Shown piece after piece: positions 9,001 through 15,584 of a stretch of 15,622 bases of DNA. Numbering within the stretch: the stretch's first letter is position 1; every line of letters begins with the position of its first letter. Source of the stretch: Flammeovirgaceae bacterium UBA976 (GTDB taxonomy: Bacteria; Bacteroidota; Bacteroidia; Cytophagales; Cyclobacteriaceae); the NCBI GenBank assembly GCA_002292365.1, contig DBBU01000052.1, positions 1-15,622 of the forward strand, written 5' to 3'. The translations under genes and the position numbers were made by a program. The notes under the pieces were generated by a model. That model made no database searches. It saw only the letters and a program-made list of their open reading frames with translations, and was not told where the DNA came from.

Positions 9001-9191
9001 TTAAAATGCCCGAATAGATTACCAAATTATATAACTTAAGTCCGCCTTCTCATTTTTTAGGCCCTAGACTTGTTCAGTGTGCGCCAACATATTTAATACC
9101 TGAGAGAAAAGGGCTTAAATAAAACAAGACCAAGTTGCCCTCATCCAATCCATTTTTAATATCTTCGAAACAATAAAAAAATTATTTCTCT
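9001..9191. other. 191-base intergenic gap with weak inverted repeats
   Basis: No convincing ORF or RNA gene is visible. Inverted repeats occur: AAGTC (9038-9042) with GACTT (9067-9071), enclosing GCCT (9044-9047) with AGGC (9059-9062) around an 11-base loop; and TTTAGGCCC (9056-9064) with GGGCTTAAA (9111-9119), nine pairs including one G-U. The two structures share bases and would exclude each other. Neither is followed directly by a T-tract, so an intrinsic terminator for the M23 gene is not shown. The stretch probably ends one transcript and starts the next. Confidence 0.4.
9160..9167 (+). promoter_or_regulatory. Weak candidate -7 element before the small lipoprotein gene
   Basis: TATCTTCG differs from TAnnTTTG at one position and lies 24 bases before the ATG at 9192. 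A TTG at 9135-9137 lies 22 bases upstream and could be the -33 element. The 191-base gap suggests that the lipoprotein/RidA pair needs its own promoter, but this match is imperfect. Confidence 0.28.
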
Positions 9192-9575
9192 ATGAAAAAA
9201 ATCATTCCTTTATCATTGATAATATTTTCTTTATTATCATGTAGCGATGAAGTTAAACTGCAAGGAACATGGAATGCTGTTTGGGAAACTTCACCCGAAT
9301 CCTTTGGGGAAATAGTGGGTATTGAAAGTTTTATCATGAATGGGAAGTTCATTTTTCACGGTGATTCCATCACCATCGTTGCTCATGGCTATAAAGGCTG
9401 TGTCTTCGGAGTTGATACCATTCAGCATTCACAAACATGGAACATGCAGAATGATACCCTTTATCTTGTGAATGAAAGCAACCTGCAAGGAATTTCTTAT
9501 TTTGTCAAATCCAAAGATGAAAATTCCATTGAATTACAACTCATGGAAGACATTTTTATTCACCTTAAAAAATAA
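9192..9575 (+). CDS. Small lipocalin-like lipoprotein of unknown function
   Basis: A 127-residue protein with a clear lipoprotein signal: Lys2-Lys3, a hydrophobic core, then LLSC with C17 as lipid acceptor, so it should sit in an envelope membrane facing the periplasm or surface. The mature part begins KLQGTWNAVW, like the 'L-x-G-x-W' opening of small lipocalin-like domains, and continues as alternating strands (FIFHGDSITIVA, TWNMQNDTLYLV, SIELQLMEDIFIHL) that would suit an eight-strand barrel. I do not recognise a specific family. One further Cys lies in KGCVFGVD. The start has no Shine-Dalgarno motif but is preceded by an A/T-rich stretch, as elsewhere here. The next gene starts 2 bases after its stop, so the two are almost surely co-transcribed; a shared function is possible but not shown. 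Confidence 0.8.
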   Translation: MKKIIPLSLIIFSLLSCSDEVKLQGTWNAVWETSPESFGEIVGIESFIMNGKFIFHGDSITIVAHGYKGCVFGVDTIQHSQTWNMQNDTLYLVNESNLQGISYFVKSKDENSIELQLMEDIFIHLKK

Positions 9576-9577
9576 AT

Positions 9578-10108
9578 ATGAAAAATTATCTCGGCCTACT
9601 CTTATTGTCTTTGAGCTCATTTAGCCTGCTCAGTCAAAGTTTATACGATTACGACATTGATGCTAGGTTACTAGAATTAGGAATTACCCTCAATGAACCG
9701 AGTCAGCCTGTAGGCAATTATGTCAACAGCGTCCGAACAGGAAATCTCATCTATATGGCAGGACTCGGTCCGCTCGGTCCCAATGGATACATAATTGGTA
9801 AACTGGGACAAGATTTAAGTATAGAAGAGGGCTATGACGCGGCTCGGTATACAGCCATCTCTCAATTGACGGCTTTAAAGGCCGAAATAGGGGATCTAAA
9901 TAAGGTAAAAAGGATCGTTAAAGTATTTGGCATGGTCAACTCTATCCCCACTTTTACCCAACAACCCGCAGTAATCAATGGTTTCTCAGATTTAATGGTA
10001 GCCGTTTTTGGAGATAGAGGAAGACACGCCCGTGCAGCTGTCGGTATGGTTGCCTTACCTATGAATATCTGTGTAGAGGTAGAAATGATTGTTGAAGTAG
10101 AACCCTAA
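9578..10108 (+). CDS. Exported RidA/YjgF/UK114-like protein
   Basis: A 176-residue protein with an N-terminal signal peptide (hydrophobic residues about 5-19, ending near SQS) followed by a YjgF-type domain. The domain matches the 'YjgF_endoribonc'/Atu1371-like subgroup: LGITLNEPSQPVGNYV near its start, GNLIYMAG, GKLGQDLSIEEGYDAAR, NGFSDLMVAVFG, then GRHARAAVG and VEVEMIVEV. R152 aligns with the conserved Arg105 of Escherichia coli RidA, and E167 with its conserved C-terminal Glu, by motif position. Classical RidA deaminates reactive enamines/imines in the cytoplasm; the biochemistry of this subgroup is poorly known. The signal peptide implies a periplasmic or secreted location, where PLP-enzyme imines are not the obvious substrate, so function is left open. 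The gene lies 2 bases after the small lipoprotein gene and converges on the RmlD-like gene across an 18-base gap in which I see no strong terminator. Confidence 0.9.
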   Translation: MKNYLGLLLLSLSSFSLLSQSLYDYDIDARLLELGITLNEPSQPVGNYVNSVRTGNLIYMAGLGPLGPNGYIIGKLGQDLSIEEGYDAARYTAISQLTALKAEIGDLNKVKRIVKVFGMVNSIPTFTQQPAVINGFSDLMVAVFGDRGRHARAAVGMVALPMNICVEVEMIVEVEP

Positions 10109-10126
10109 GTAGAGGCTCAAACATTT

Positions 10127-11032
10127 TCAAAGGGACCTTAATGACAACTGTTTTTGTAAAATAGCCATACCTTCATCAAAACTGTGGGGGTCATAATTTA
10201 ATTCGGTAATGGCTTTATCCAAAATAAATCCTGTTCTCGCGGGTCGTTGAGCTAGCTGAGCAAATACACTTCCATCCACCTCTTCAATCAGGGATGCATC
10301 TAACTTAAAAAAATGCGCTGTTTTTAATGCCATCTCATGAGGAGTAAGCAGGTCCTTACCTGATAAATTAAAAATCCCTTCTGCCTTTTTTTGTGCAATG
10401 GCCATGCAACCCAAAGCTAAGTCTTCAGCCAAGGTAGGTGTTCTCCATTGGTCATTGATTACTTTTATTTTTTTCCCCTGTTCTAGACTATGTTTTACCC
10501 ATAAAATTATATTCGACTTTGACATATCATGAGCGATGCCATAAACCAAAACCGTGCGGACAATCGCACTTTTGACGGGTGAGGACTTTAATAAATCTTC
10601 TGAAGCTAACTTGCTCTTTCCATAATAACTTAAGGGATTGGCTAGCGCTTCTTCGGTGTAAGGACCCGCCAAACCATCAAAAATAAAATCTGTCGACAGC
10701 TGAATGAGTAAAGCATTTGCCTCAATGCTACTCGCTATTAAATATTCTAAAGCCGTCACATTTTGTGACCAGCACGCTTCTTGATGAATTTCGCATTGAT
10801 CCACATGCGTCATGGCCGCACAATTGATCACCACATCAGGATTAATCTCTTTGAAAACCGTAGACACCTCCTCTCGAGAGGTAACATTTAACTGCCTATA
10901 TTCATATTTTCCAAGTGAATTACGATTTTTGCCTCTACCCGTAGCGATAAAAGAAATCTCTTGTAGCGAAGCTGATAGACTGATTAATTTCTGCCCTAAT
11001 AGGCCATTGGCCCCCGTAACTAATAGCTTCAT
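10127..11032 (-). CDS. SDR family NAD(P)-dependent reductase, RmlD (dTDP-4-dehydrorhamnose reductase)-like
   Basis: A 301-residue extended short-chain dehydrogenase of the RmlD type, expected to reduce a nucleotide-sugar ketone or a related substrate in the cytoplasm. The Rossmann motif TGANGLLG gives G7, G10 and G13. INCAAMTHVDQCE follows the family's conserved 'N-x-A-A-x-T-x-V-D' pattern. The catalytic residues are T114 in LSTDFIFDG and Y137/K141 in SYYGKSK (YxxxK). The C-terminal half has the NDQWRTPT segment typical of RmlD, then FNLSGKD and a sugar-binding region. No rmlA, rmlB or rmlC gene is beside it, so dTDP-rhamnose synthesis is not shown; stand-alone RmlD-like reductases are common in Bacteroidota. 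Its ATG overlaps the TGA of the cyclophilin gene by 4 bases (ATGA at 11029-11032), suggesting translational coupling. It is the last gene of the five-gene - strand run. Confidence 0.88.
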   Translation of the reverse strand: MKLLVTGANGLLGQKLISLSASLQEISFIATGRGKNRNSLGKYEYRQLNVTSREEVSTVFKEINPDVVINCAAMTHVDQCEIHQEACWSQNVTALEYLIASSIEANALLIQLSTDFIFDGLAGPYTEEALANPLSYYGKSKLASEDLLKSSPVKSAIVRTVLVYGIAHDMSKSNIILWVKHSLEQGKKIKVINDQWRTPTLAEDLALGCMAIAQKKAEGIFNLSGKDLLTPHEMALKTAHFFKLDASLIEEVDGSVFAQLAQRPARTGFILDKAITELNYDPHSFDEGMAILQKQLSLRSL

Positions 11033-11871
11033 AATAATTCGTCAGGATAGCTATAACCATATTTTTCAGTAATTTCTTTTTTAGGTATCTCCTCGATTTC
11101 CATGGTCATAAAAAGTTCCTCGATTGGTCGATTGGCTCGTCCTACCGATACGCTTGCGATTTGATCAACCACCTCTAAGCCCGCAACCACATGACCAAAA
11201 ATTGTATATTCATTATCCAAGTGCGGAGCCCCTCCCAAGGTCGTGTAAGCTTCTAGTCGATCCAATGCCATGTCTTTACGCAGTGAAATCCCTTGTACAG
11301 ACTCCACTAATTCCACATATCTCAGAGCTAATTGATTCATTTCTTCAATTTTATTTCCCCTTTGCAAATTGATAAATTGTTCGGCTATGGTATCATAGCT
11401 GGGATTCTTCATTAATTCACTCAAACCCTGATTTAATGCAAATTGATCTATTATTAACTCTTCTGTGCTGAATATTTTACCCTGGACAATATAAAATTGA
11501 CTTGCCGAGGACATTTTTTCTGGGTTAACCCGATCAGGTTGCCTGGCTGCCGCTAAAGCACCTTTAGTATGAATGAAATCACTCATGATTTCGGAAGGAA
11601 TACGATCCTCTAAAGATTCCTGTGTCCCTTCTTTTTCATTGATATTTCCGCCCTGGATCATAAACCCTTTCATAACCCGGTGCCACAAGGTACTGTCATA
11701 CTTTCCCGCCCGCACCAACTCAATAAAGTTTTTCTTATGGAGTGGTGTTTCGTCGTATAAAAGCACTTTGATGGTTCCAAATTGGGTATTGATATTGACT
11801 AAGATATCTTTATCAGAATTACAACCCTGTAAAACCATCATTAACTGCATTATTATTACTATTTTTTTCAT
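11029..11871 (-). CDS. Cyclophilin-type peptidylprolyl isomerase, lipoprotein
   Basis: A 280-residue proline isomerase tethered to an envelope membrane: a short hydrophobic N-terminus ends in LQGC with C17 as lipid acceptor. The cyclophilin domain opens with VNINTQFGTIKVLLYDETP. The active-site stretch WHRVMKGFMIQGG has R65 (equivalent to Arg55 of human CypA) and Q73; SQFYIVQG has F126 at the Phe113 position; and APHLDNEYTIFGHVV closes the core, with His217 where CypA has Trp121. Between about residues 132 and 212 is an insertion of roughly 80 mostly helical residues absent from minimal cyclophilins; I have seen this arrangement in Bacteroidota cyclophilins, and it may help bind clients. It probably assists folding of periplasmic or outer-membrane proteins. 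The gene starts 15 bases after hemC and overlaps the RmlD-like gene by 4 bases. Confidence 0.93.
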   Translation of the reverse strand: MKKIVIIMQLMMVLQGCNSDKDILVNINTQFGTIKVLLYDETPLHKKNFIELVRAGKYDSTLWHRVMKGFMIQGGNINEKEGTQESLEDRIPSEIMSDFIHTKGALAAARQPDRVNPEKMSSASQFYIVQGKIFSTEELIIDQFALNQGLSELMKNPSYDTIAEQFINLQRGNKIEEMNQLALRYVELVESVQGISLRKDMALDRLEAYTTLGGAPHLDNEYTIFGHVVAGLEVVDQIASVSVGRANRPIEELFMTMEIEEIPKKEITEKYGYSYPDELL

Positions 11872-11886
11872 CTTCTCCCCTAAATT

Positions 11887-12801
11887 TCAAATTTGTTTCT
11901 TTATTTCTTTTAAAATGTTTTGGCCTCCCGCTTCTAAAACCTCTAAAGCCAAGCCCCTACCAAGATATTTAGGATCATGACTCGAGCGCTCTCTTAATAT
12001 CTTTTGCTTACCATCAAGGCTAATGATACCCCCTCTTAAGATAATACCATTTTTATAAGACGTTGCATGTGCAAAAACGGGAATGCTACAACCCCCTTCA
12101 AATCTTTCAAGAAAGGCACGTTCTGCGATGACCTCGGTCGCCGTGTTCGCATCATTTACCTTCGATATTATTTGAGCTCTTATTGAAGGGTCTAATAAAC
12201 TATGCGCTTCAATGGCAATACTCCCTTGACCCACGGCCGGAACCCACACTTTTTCATCAAAGACATATTGAATCATACTTTCATAATTCATTCTTTGTAC
12301 CCCAGCATAAGCCAATATCAAGGCCTCACAATCTCCCGCCTTCATTTTCTCAATTCTTGTCTGTAAGTTTCCTCTCATATCTACCGTTTCTATATGAGGA
12401 TAAAAATGTCTCAGACAGGCCACGCGGCGTGTTGATGAGGTTCCAATGACAAGCGGTGTAGCTAAATTAACTTTATTTGGACTGAGCAAAACATCATTGG
12501 GCTGTGCCCTTGGACCAAAGGCAATAATTTCAAATGATTCAGGCAACACCGAAGGCATGTCTTTGGCGCTGTGTACCGCTATATCGATTTCTCCATTTTG
12601 GAGTTTTTGTTCTAATTCTTCAGTGAAAACTCCTTTGGAGCCTATCTTAGAAATGGCTACATCCAAAACGCGATCGCCTTCAGTTGATATAGGTGCAAGC
12701 TCTGAAGCAATACCCTCATTGGCCAGTTGGGTTTTTACCCAATAAGCTTGCCACAAAGCCAGTTTGCTTTTACGCGTTCCTATGACAATGGGCCTATCCA
12801 C
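11887..12801 (-). CDS. hemC: Hydroxymethylbilane synthase (porphobilinogen deaminase)
   Basis: A 304-residue cytoplasmic enzyme of haem synthesis that joins four porphobilinogen molecules into hydroxymethylbilane. The N-terminus IGTRKSKLALWQA is the classic start. HSAKDMP carries the catalytic Asp (D81, equivalent to D84 in Escherichia coli). The domain-linking stretch VIGTSSTRRVACL and the cofactor-binding arginines follow, then VPAVGQGSIAIEA. C238 in GGCSIPVFAHA is the attachment Cys for the dipyrromethane cofactor. Length is typical. The start codon is GTG (12801-12799): no in-frame ATG lies close by, and this start puts IGTRKS at the correct distance from the N-terminus. The gene overlaps the end of holB by 8 bases, so translation is probably coupled. 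No other hem gene is in the window; its partner enzymes must be encoded elsewhere. Confidence 0.97.
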   Translation of the reverse strand: MDRPIVIGTRKSKLALWQAYWVKTQLANEGIASELAPISTEGDRVLDVAISKIGSKGVFTEELEQKLQNGEIDIAVHSAKDMPSVLPESFEIIAFGPRAQPNDVLLSPNKVNLATPLVIGTSSTRRVACLRHFYPHIETVDMRGNLQTRIEKMKAGDCEALILAYAGVQRMNYESMIQYVFDEKVWVPAVGQGSIAIEAHSLLDPSIRAQIISKVNDANTATEVIAERAFLERFEGGCSIPVFAHATSYKNGIILRGGIISLDGKQKILRERSSHDPKYLGRGLALEVLEAGGQNILKEIKKQI

Positions 12802-13918
12802 GATGAGTTCTGATAATATTAGAAAGTCTGATACTTAACGCTAATTGGGCCATCTGCGGATGAGCATGGCGCTCTAGATAATACAAGGTTTCTGAAAGAT
12901 CTTTATAAATGAGTTCAAGTCCTTGAAAATTAATGGCATTACTAAATTTCAATATGAACACACGTTCAGGGCCTTGCGAGGAGATTAAATCTTCTGCCCC
13001 TTTAACTAAAATTGCATTACGAATCATCTCAAGTGCCCAACGCATTTTAATCTGTTGTTTTGCCCTTGATATTTGTTTGAATTGCTCACTCATCCGAGAT
13101 AAAAAATCATATTTAGCGCCTATACAATTTCGCATCCAATCAATGAACCAATGCAGCTCATCCTCATTATCTTCTTTTAAATCGGCTACTGCATTCGGTA
13201 AGCTCCCATTTGAGAATCGATATGCCTTGATCGCATCTTCGGCAGTAGCACCCTGATTTTTAACCAAGTATCCCATCATTTCGTCCTCTGAAAATGAGGG
13301 AATGGTAACCAATTGCAAACGAGAGATAATAGTTGTTAGTAAATCTTCATAATGATAAGTAACCATCAAATACAAAGTATTTTCAGGAGGTTCTTCCAAA
13401 ACTTTTAAAATGGCATTGGCTGCCGCCCTATTCATTTTTTCAGGATACCAAATAATCAAAATTTTGAGTCCGCCCTCAAAAGATTTCATACTCACTGTTT
13501 GTACAATTTTTTTTGCTTCCGCCTTACTTATCTGATTTTGCTTGTTTTCCATATCCAGTACACTGATAAGATCTCCCAGCTCAGCATAAGGCTGTTCAAT
13601 GATCAATTCCCTCCAAACTTCATTCACCCTTGACTGTTGCTTCCCATCCTCTTTTTCTGGTTTGGCTGAAGGGAAAAAATAATGAACATCAGGATGTATG
13701 TGCTTGGCCATTTTTTGACATGTCGGACAACTTCCACAAGCATCTGTCGCATCTTTATTCTCACAGAGCAAATAGGTGGCATAGGCAATGGCCAAAGGCA
13801 GGGCCGCACCGCCTTCCTGTCCACTGAATAATTGAGCATGTGCTAGATGGTTTCGTTGATGTGATAAAACCAATGTTTCCTTTAAGGCGAGCAGTCCCGG
13901 AATCTCCTCAAATCTCAT
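12794..13918 (-). CDS. holB: DNA polymerase III subunit delta' (clamp loader)
   Basis: A 374-residue AAA+ family protein that, with delta and tau/gamma, loads the sliding clamp during replication. The N-terminus HAQLFSGQEGGAALPLAIAYA sits where a Walker A motif would be, but the GK[ST] is missing, as in other delta' subunits that do not hydrolyse ATP. The zinc module is complete: C52, C61, C64 and C67, with the same spacing as C50, C59, C62 and C65 of Escherichia coli delta'. The stretch AAANAILKVLEEPPENTLYLMVT (about residues 166-188) is highly typical, and TTIISRLQ keeps the arginine finger R201, although the usual SRC motif reads SRL. The C-terminal third is the clamp-loader collar domain. 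The ATG at 13918 lies 15 bases after the GlmU-like stop; the gene's end overlaps hemC. Confidence 0.95.
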   Translation of the reverse strand: MRFEEIPGLLALKETLVLSHQRNHLAHAQLFSGQEGGAALPLAIAYATYLLCENKDATDACGSCPTCQKMAKHIHPDVHYFFPSAKPEKEDGKQQSRVNEVWRELIIEQPYAELGDLISVLDMENKQNQISKAEAKKIVQTVSMKSFEGGLKILIIWYPEKMNRAAANAILKVLEEPPENTLYLMVTYHYEDLLTTIISRLQLVTIPSFSEDEMMGYLVKNQGATAEDAIKAYRFSNGSLPNAVADLKEDNEDELHWFIDWMRNCIGAKYDFLSRMSEQFKQISRAKQQIKMRWALEMIRNAILVKGAEDLISSQGPERVFILKFSNAINFQGLELIYKDLSETLYYLERHAHPQMAQLALSIRLSNIIRTHRG

Positions 13919-13933
13919 CTCTTAATGAATCGT

Positions 13934-15133
13934 TTACTCATTATTTATTCTTATTTCCCAAGTGCGTTCATATTGAGTTTGGGTAAACACATTTTTAAGT
14001 ATTCCCTTCTGATGGTCCTCTAGATGTTTACTCCTTCTCCTCATGACCAGATCCGTTGTCTCAAGCATTTTATCAATCCGATGGGTTATAAAACCTTGTT
14101 TTAATCCCCAAGAAAACGAAGGAATTAAATTTTTTTGTACTCCAGAGCCCAAAATGTTTGCTCCCAGGCCTACCGTAGTACCGGTATTGAACTGCGAAGC
14201 AATACTGCATTTAGTATAATCCCCCATGATCATTCCACAAAACTGCAATCCTGTATCTATGAATTTTTTACTATAAAAATCCCACATCTTAATGGTAGAA
14301 TAATTCAGCTTCAGATTTGAATTATTTGTTCCTGCTCCTAAGTTACACCATTCTCCGATGACCGAGTTTCCCAAAAATCCATCATGAGCTTTATTGGTAA
14401 ACCCTTGAATCACTGTTTGAGAGATTTCTCCTCCTACCTTTGAGTGAGGGCCTATGGTCACCTGTTCTCTGATCGCAGCCCCCATTGTTATTTCACTATG
14501 CTCATTCATGGCAAATGGTCCGCGAATAATGGTACCTTCCCCTATTCTACAATTTTTGCCAATATAGATGGGGCCACGCTCCGCATTAAGGATGGCCGCT
14601 CTGATAGTCACTCCAGATTCAATATATATATCGGACCCATAAGTGCGGGTATGGGGATCTGTGATTGGCTGCGTTATTTGATCTTGGGTAACTAATTTGA
14701 AATCTTTTTTTATCTGTTTCCCATTTTGTATGAAAATATCCCATCCATAGTTTATTTGATCTATTGAATCATTCCACTGCGTCCAATCGTGATTTGACCC
14801 TGCAAATCCCTCATCGGTATACAGGGCAATCATAACGCCTTCGTAAATGATGCCTGTCCCTTTTTTTAACCCTTTAATGGAGGTTACAAGTTGTTCGTTG
14901 GGCATTACACTCCCATTGATAACCCATATTCCAGAGGTATCCCTTGGTTTCGTATATTGGCCAGTTAAATAATCTAAAGTAAAATAACCAACTAGATCAG
15001 CTTTTAGGTAATGCTCCCATTTTTCTCTAATGCTAAGAATCCCTACCCGCAGCTCACAAGAAGGCTTCGTGTAGGTCAATGGCCATAACCGTTGATGGCC
15101 CTCGGGGTTATCCCAAAATGCTATTTTACGCAT
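13934..15133 (-). CDS. GlmU-like putative sugar nucleotidyltransferase/acetyltransferase (Bacteroidota alternative GlmU)
   Basis: A 399-residue protein of the 'alt_bact_glmU' type (TIGR03991 by recollection), thought to supply UDP-N-acetylglucosamine for peptidoglycan and lipopolysaccharide in Bacteroidota. The N-terminal half begins with RLWPLTYTKPSCELRVGILS instead of the GxGTRM-x(n)-PK signature of ordinary nucleotidyltransferases, which is a family trait and not damage. From about residue 165 on, hexapeptide repeats (IYIESGVTIRAAI, IYIGKNCRIGEGTII, VTIGPHSKVGG) form a left-handed beta helix. NKAHDGFLGNSVIGEWCNLGAGT matches the acetyltransferase region of GlmU, and H250 aligns with the catalytic His363 of the Escherichia coli enzyme. 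The ATG at 15133 gives the normal family N-terminus but stands only 7 bases after the T-tract of the rpmE2 terminator. It heads the five-gene - strand run. Whether it has both enzyme activities is not known from sequence. Confidence 0.9.
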   Translation of the reverse strand: MRKIAFWDNPEGHQRLWPLTYTKPSCELRVGILSIREKWEHYLKADLVGYFTLDYLTGQYTKPRDTSGIWVINGSVMPNEQLVTSIKGLKKGTGIIYEGVMIALYTDEGFAGSNHDWTQWNDSIDQINYGWDIFIQNGKQIKKDFKLVTQDQITQPITDPHTRTYGSDIYIESGVTIRAAILNAERGPIYIGKNCRIGEGTIIRGPFAMNEHSEITMGAAIREQVTIGPHSKVGGEISQTVIQGFTNKAHDGFLGNSVIGEWCNLGAGTNNSNLKLNYSTIKMWDFYSKKFIDTGLQFCGMIMGDYTKCSIASQFNTGTTVGLGANILGSGVQKNLIPSFSWGLKQGFITHRIDKMLETTDLVMRRRSKHLEDHQKGILKNVFTQTQYERTWEIRINNE

Positions 15134-15140
15134 ACCCCAA

Positions 15141-15177
15141 AAATAAAAAAAGTCTCCAAGAATATTCTTGAAGACTT
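15141..15177 (-). terminator. Intrinsic terminator of rpmE2
   Basis: The stem pairs AAGTCT (15150-15155) with AGACTT (15172-15177) and CAAGAA (15157-15162) with TTCTTG (15165-15170), separated by a single C/A mismatch (15156/15171) and a 2-base tip that can itself pair poorly, so the real loop is likely a little larger. On the - strand it is followed by a T-rich tract (complement of 15141-15150), 22 bases after the rpmE2 stop codon. The + strand side also has T-rich sequence (15178-15198), so it could stop transcription in both directions. Confidence 0.8.
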
Positions 15178-15198
15178 CTTTTAAATCTTTTTTTGTTT

Positions 15199-15441
15199 TT
15201 ATTTTTGATATCTTTTATTGAATTTCTCAACACGTCCCGCCGTATCGACAAATAATTTCTTCCCTGTGTAAAAGGGGTGTGAGGCTGAGCTTACTTCAAT
15301 TTTCACCAATGGATATTCATTTCCGTCTTCCCATTTAATGGTATCTGAAGACTTCATTGTTGACTTAGTCAGAAATTTGAAATTGCTTGACGTATCTAGG
15401 AACACGACTTCTTTATATTCGGGATGTAAATCTTTTTTCAT
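15199..15441 (-). CDS. rpmE2: 50S ribosomal protein L31 type B
   Basis: An 80-residue ribosomal protein of the large subunit. The opening [16 protein letters not shown], the segment [28 protein letters not shown] and the length are diagnostic of L31. There is no cysteine at all, so the zinc-binding CxxC pair of type A L31 is missing; this is the zinc-independent type B form, standard in Bacteroidota. In bacteria that have both types, the B form replaces the A form under zinc limitation; whether a second copy exists here cannot be seen. The gene has a candidate promoter 31 bases upstream and its own terminator downstream, so it is probably mainly monocistronic. No Shine-Dalgarno motif precedes the ATG. 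Confidence 0.97.
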   Translation of the reverse strand: MKKDLHPEYKEVVFLDTSSNFKFLTKSTMKSSDTIKWEDGNEYPLVKIEVSSASHPFYTGKKLFVDTAGRVEKFNKRYQK

Positions 15442-15472
15442 GATTAGAACTATATAGTTTCAAAAAGGAATG

Positions 15473-15480
15473 CAAAGATA
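15473..15480 (-). promoter_or_regulatory. Promoter -7 element (TATCTTTG on the - strand) of rpmE2
   Basis: Read on the - strand the octamer TATCTTTG matches the Bacteroidota consensus TAnnTTTG exactly and ends 31 bases before the rpmE2 ATG, giving a leader of about 25 bases. The upstream region is very AT-rich; the only TTG (complement of 15508-15510) is 27 bases away, farther than usual, so the -33 half is uncertain. Confidence 0.55.
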
Positions 15481-15576
15481 GATATAAATTTGTTTAATAA
15501 AAAAGTGCAATTTTTAATAAATTCTCGGTTTTTAAGAATATTCACATCAAATGAAACGTCTCTCTCTCCATTAGAC

Positions 15577-15584
15577 TACTTTTG
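15577..15584 (+). promoter_or_regulatory. Possible divergent promoter -7 element (TACTTTTG) for a gene beyond the window
   Basis: TACTTTTG followed by T matches the Bacteroidota -7 consensus exactly on the + strand. An ATG at 15619-15621, 34 bases downstream, could start a gene running out of the window, but only one further base is visible. The ATG at 15599 is followed after seven codons by a stop and is not a gene start. No clear -33 TTTG is seen. The rest of 15442-15622 holds no ORF or RNA gene that I can support. Confidence 0.35.

Noticed and set aside
10109..10126. Bidirectional terminator between the convergent RidA and RmlD-like genes
   Set aside because: The 18-base gap and its flanks contain no stem longer than four bases and no T-tract.
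11573..11980. A 135-codon + strand reading frame across the cyclophilin and hemC genes
   Set aside because: It lies antisense to two clearly identified genes, has no family features and spans their junction; it is a shadow of the opposite strand.
12183..12745. Two + strand reading frames of 88 and 99 codons opposite hemC
   Set aside because: The - strand encodes a complete hemC with all catalytic residues here; the + strand translations show no domain or plausible start context.
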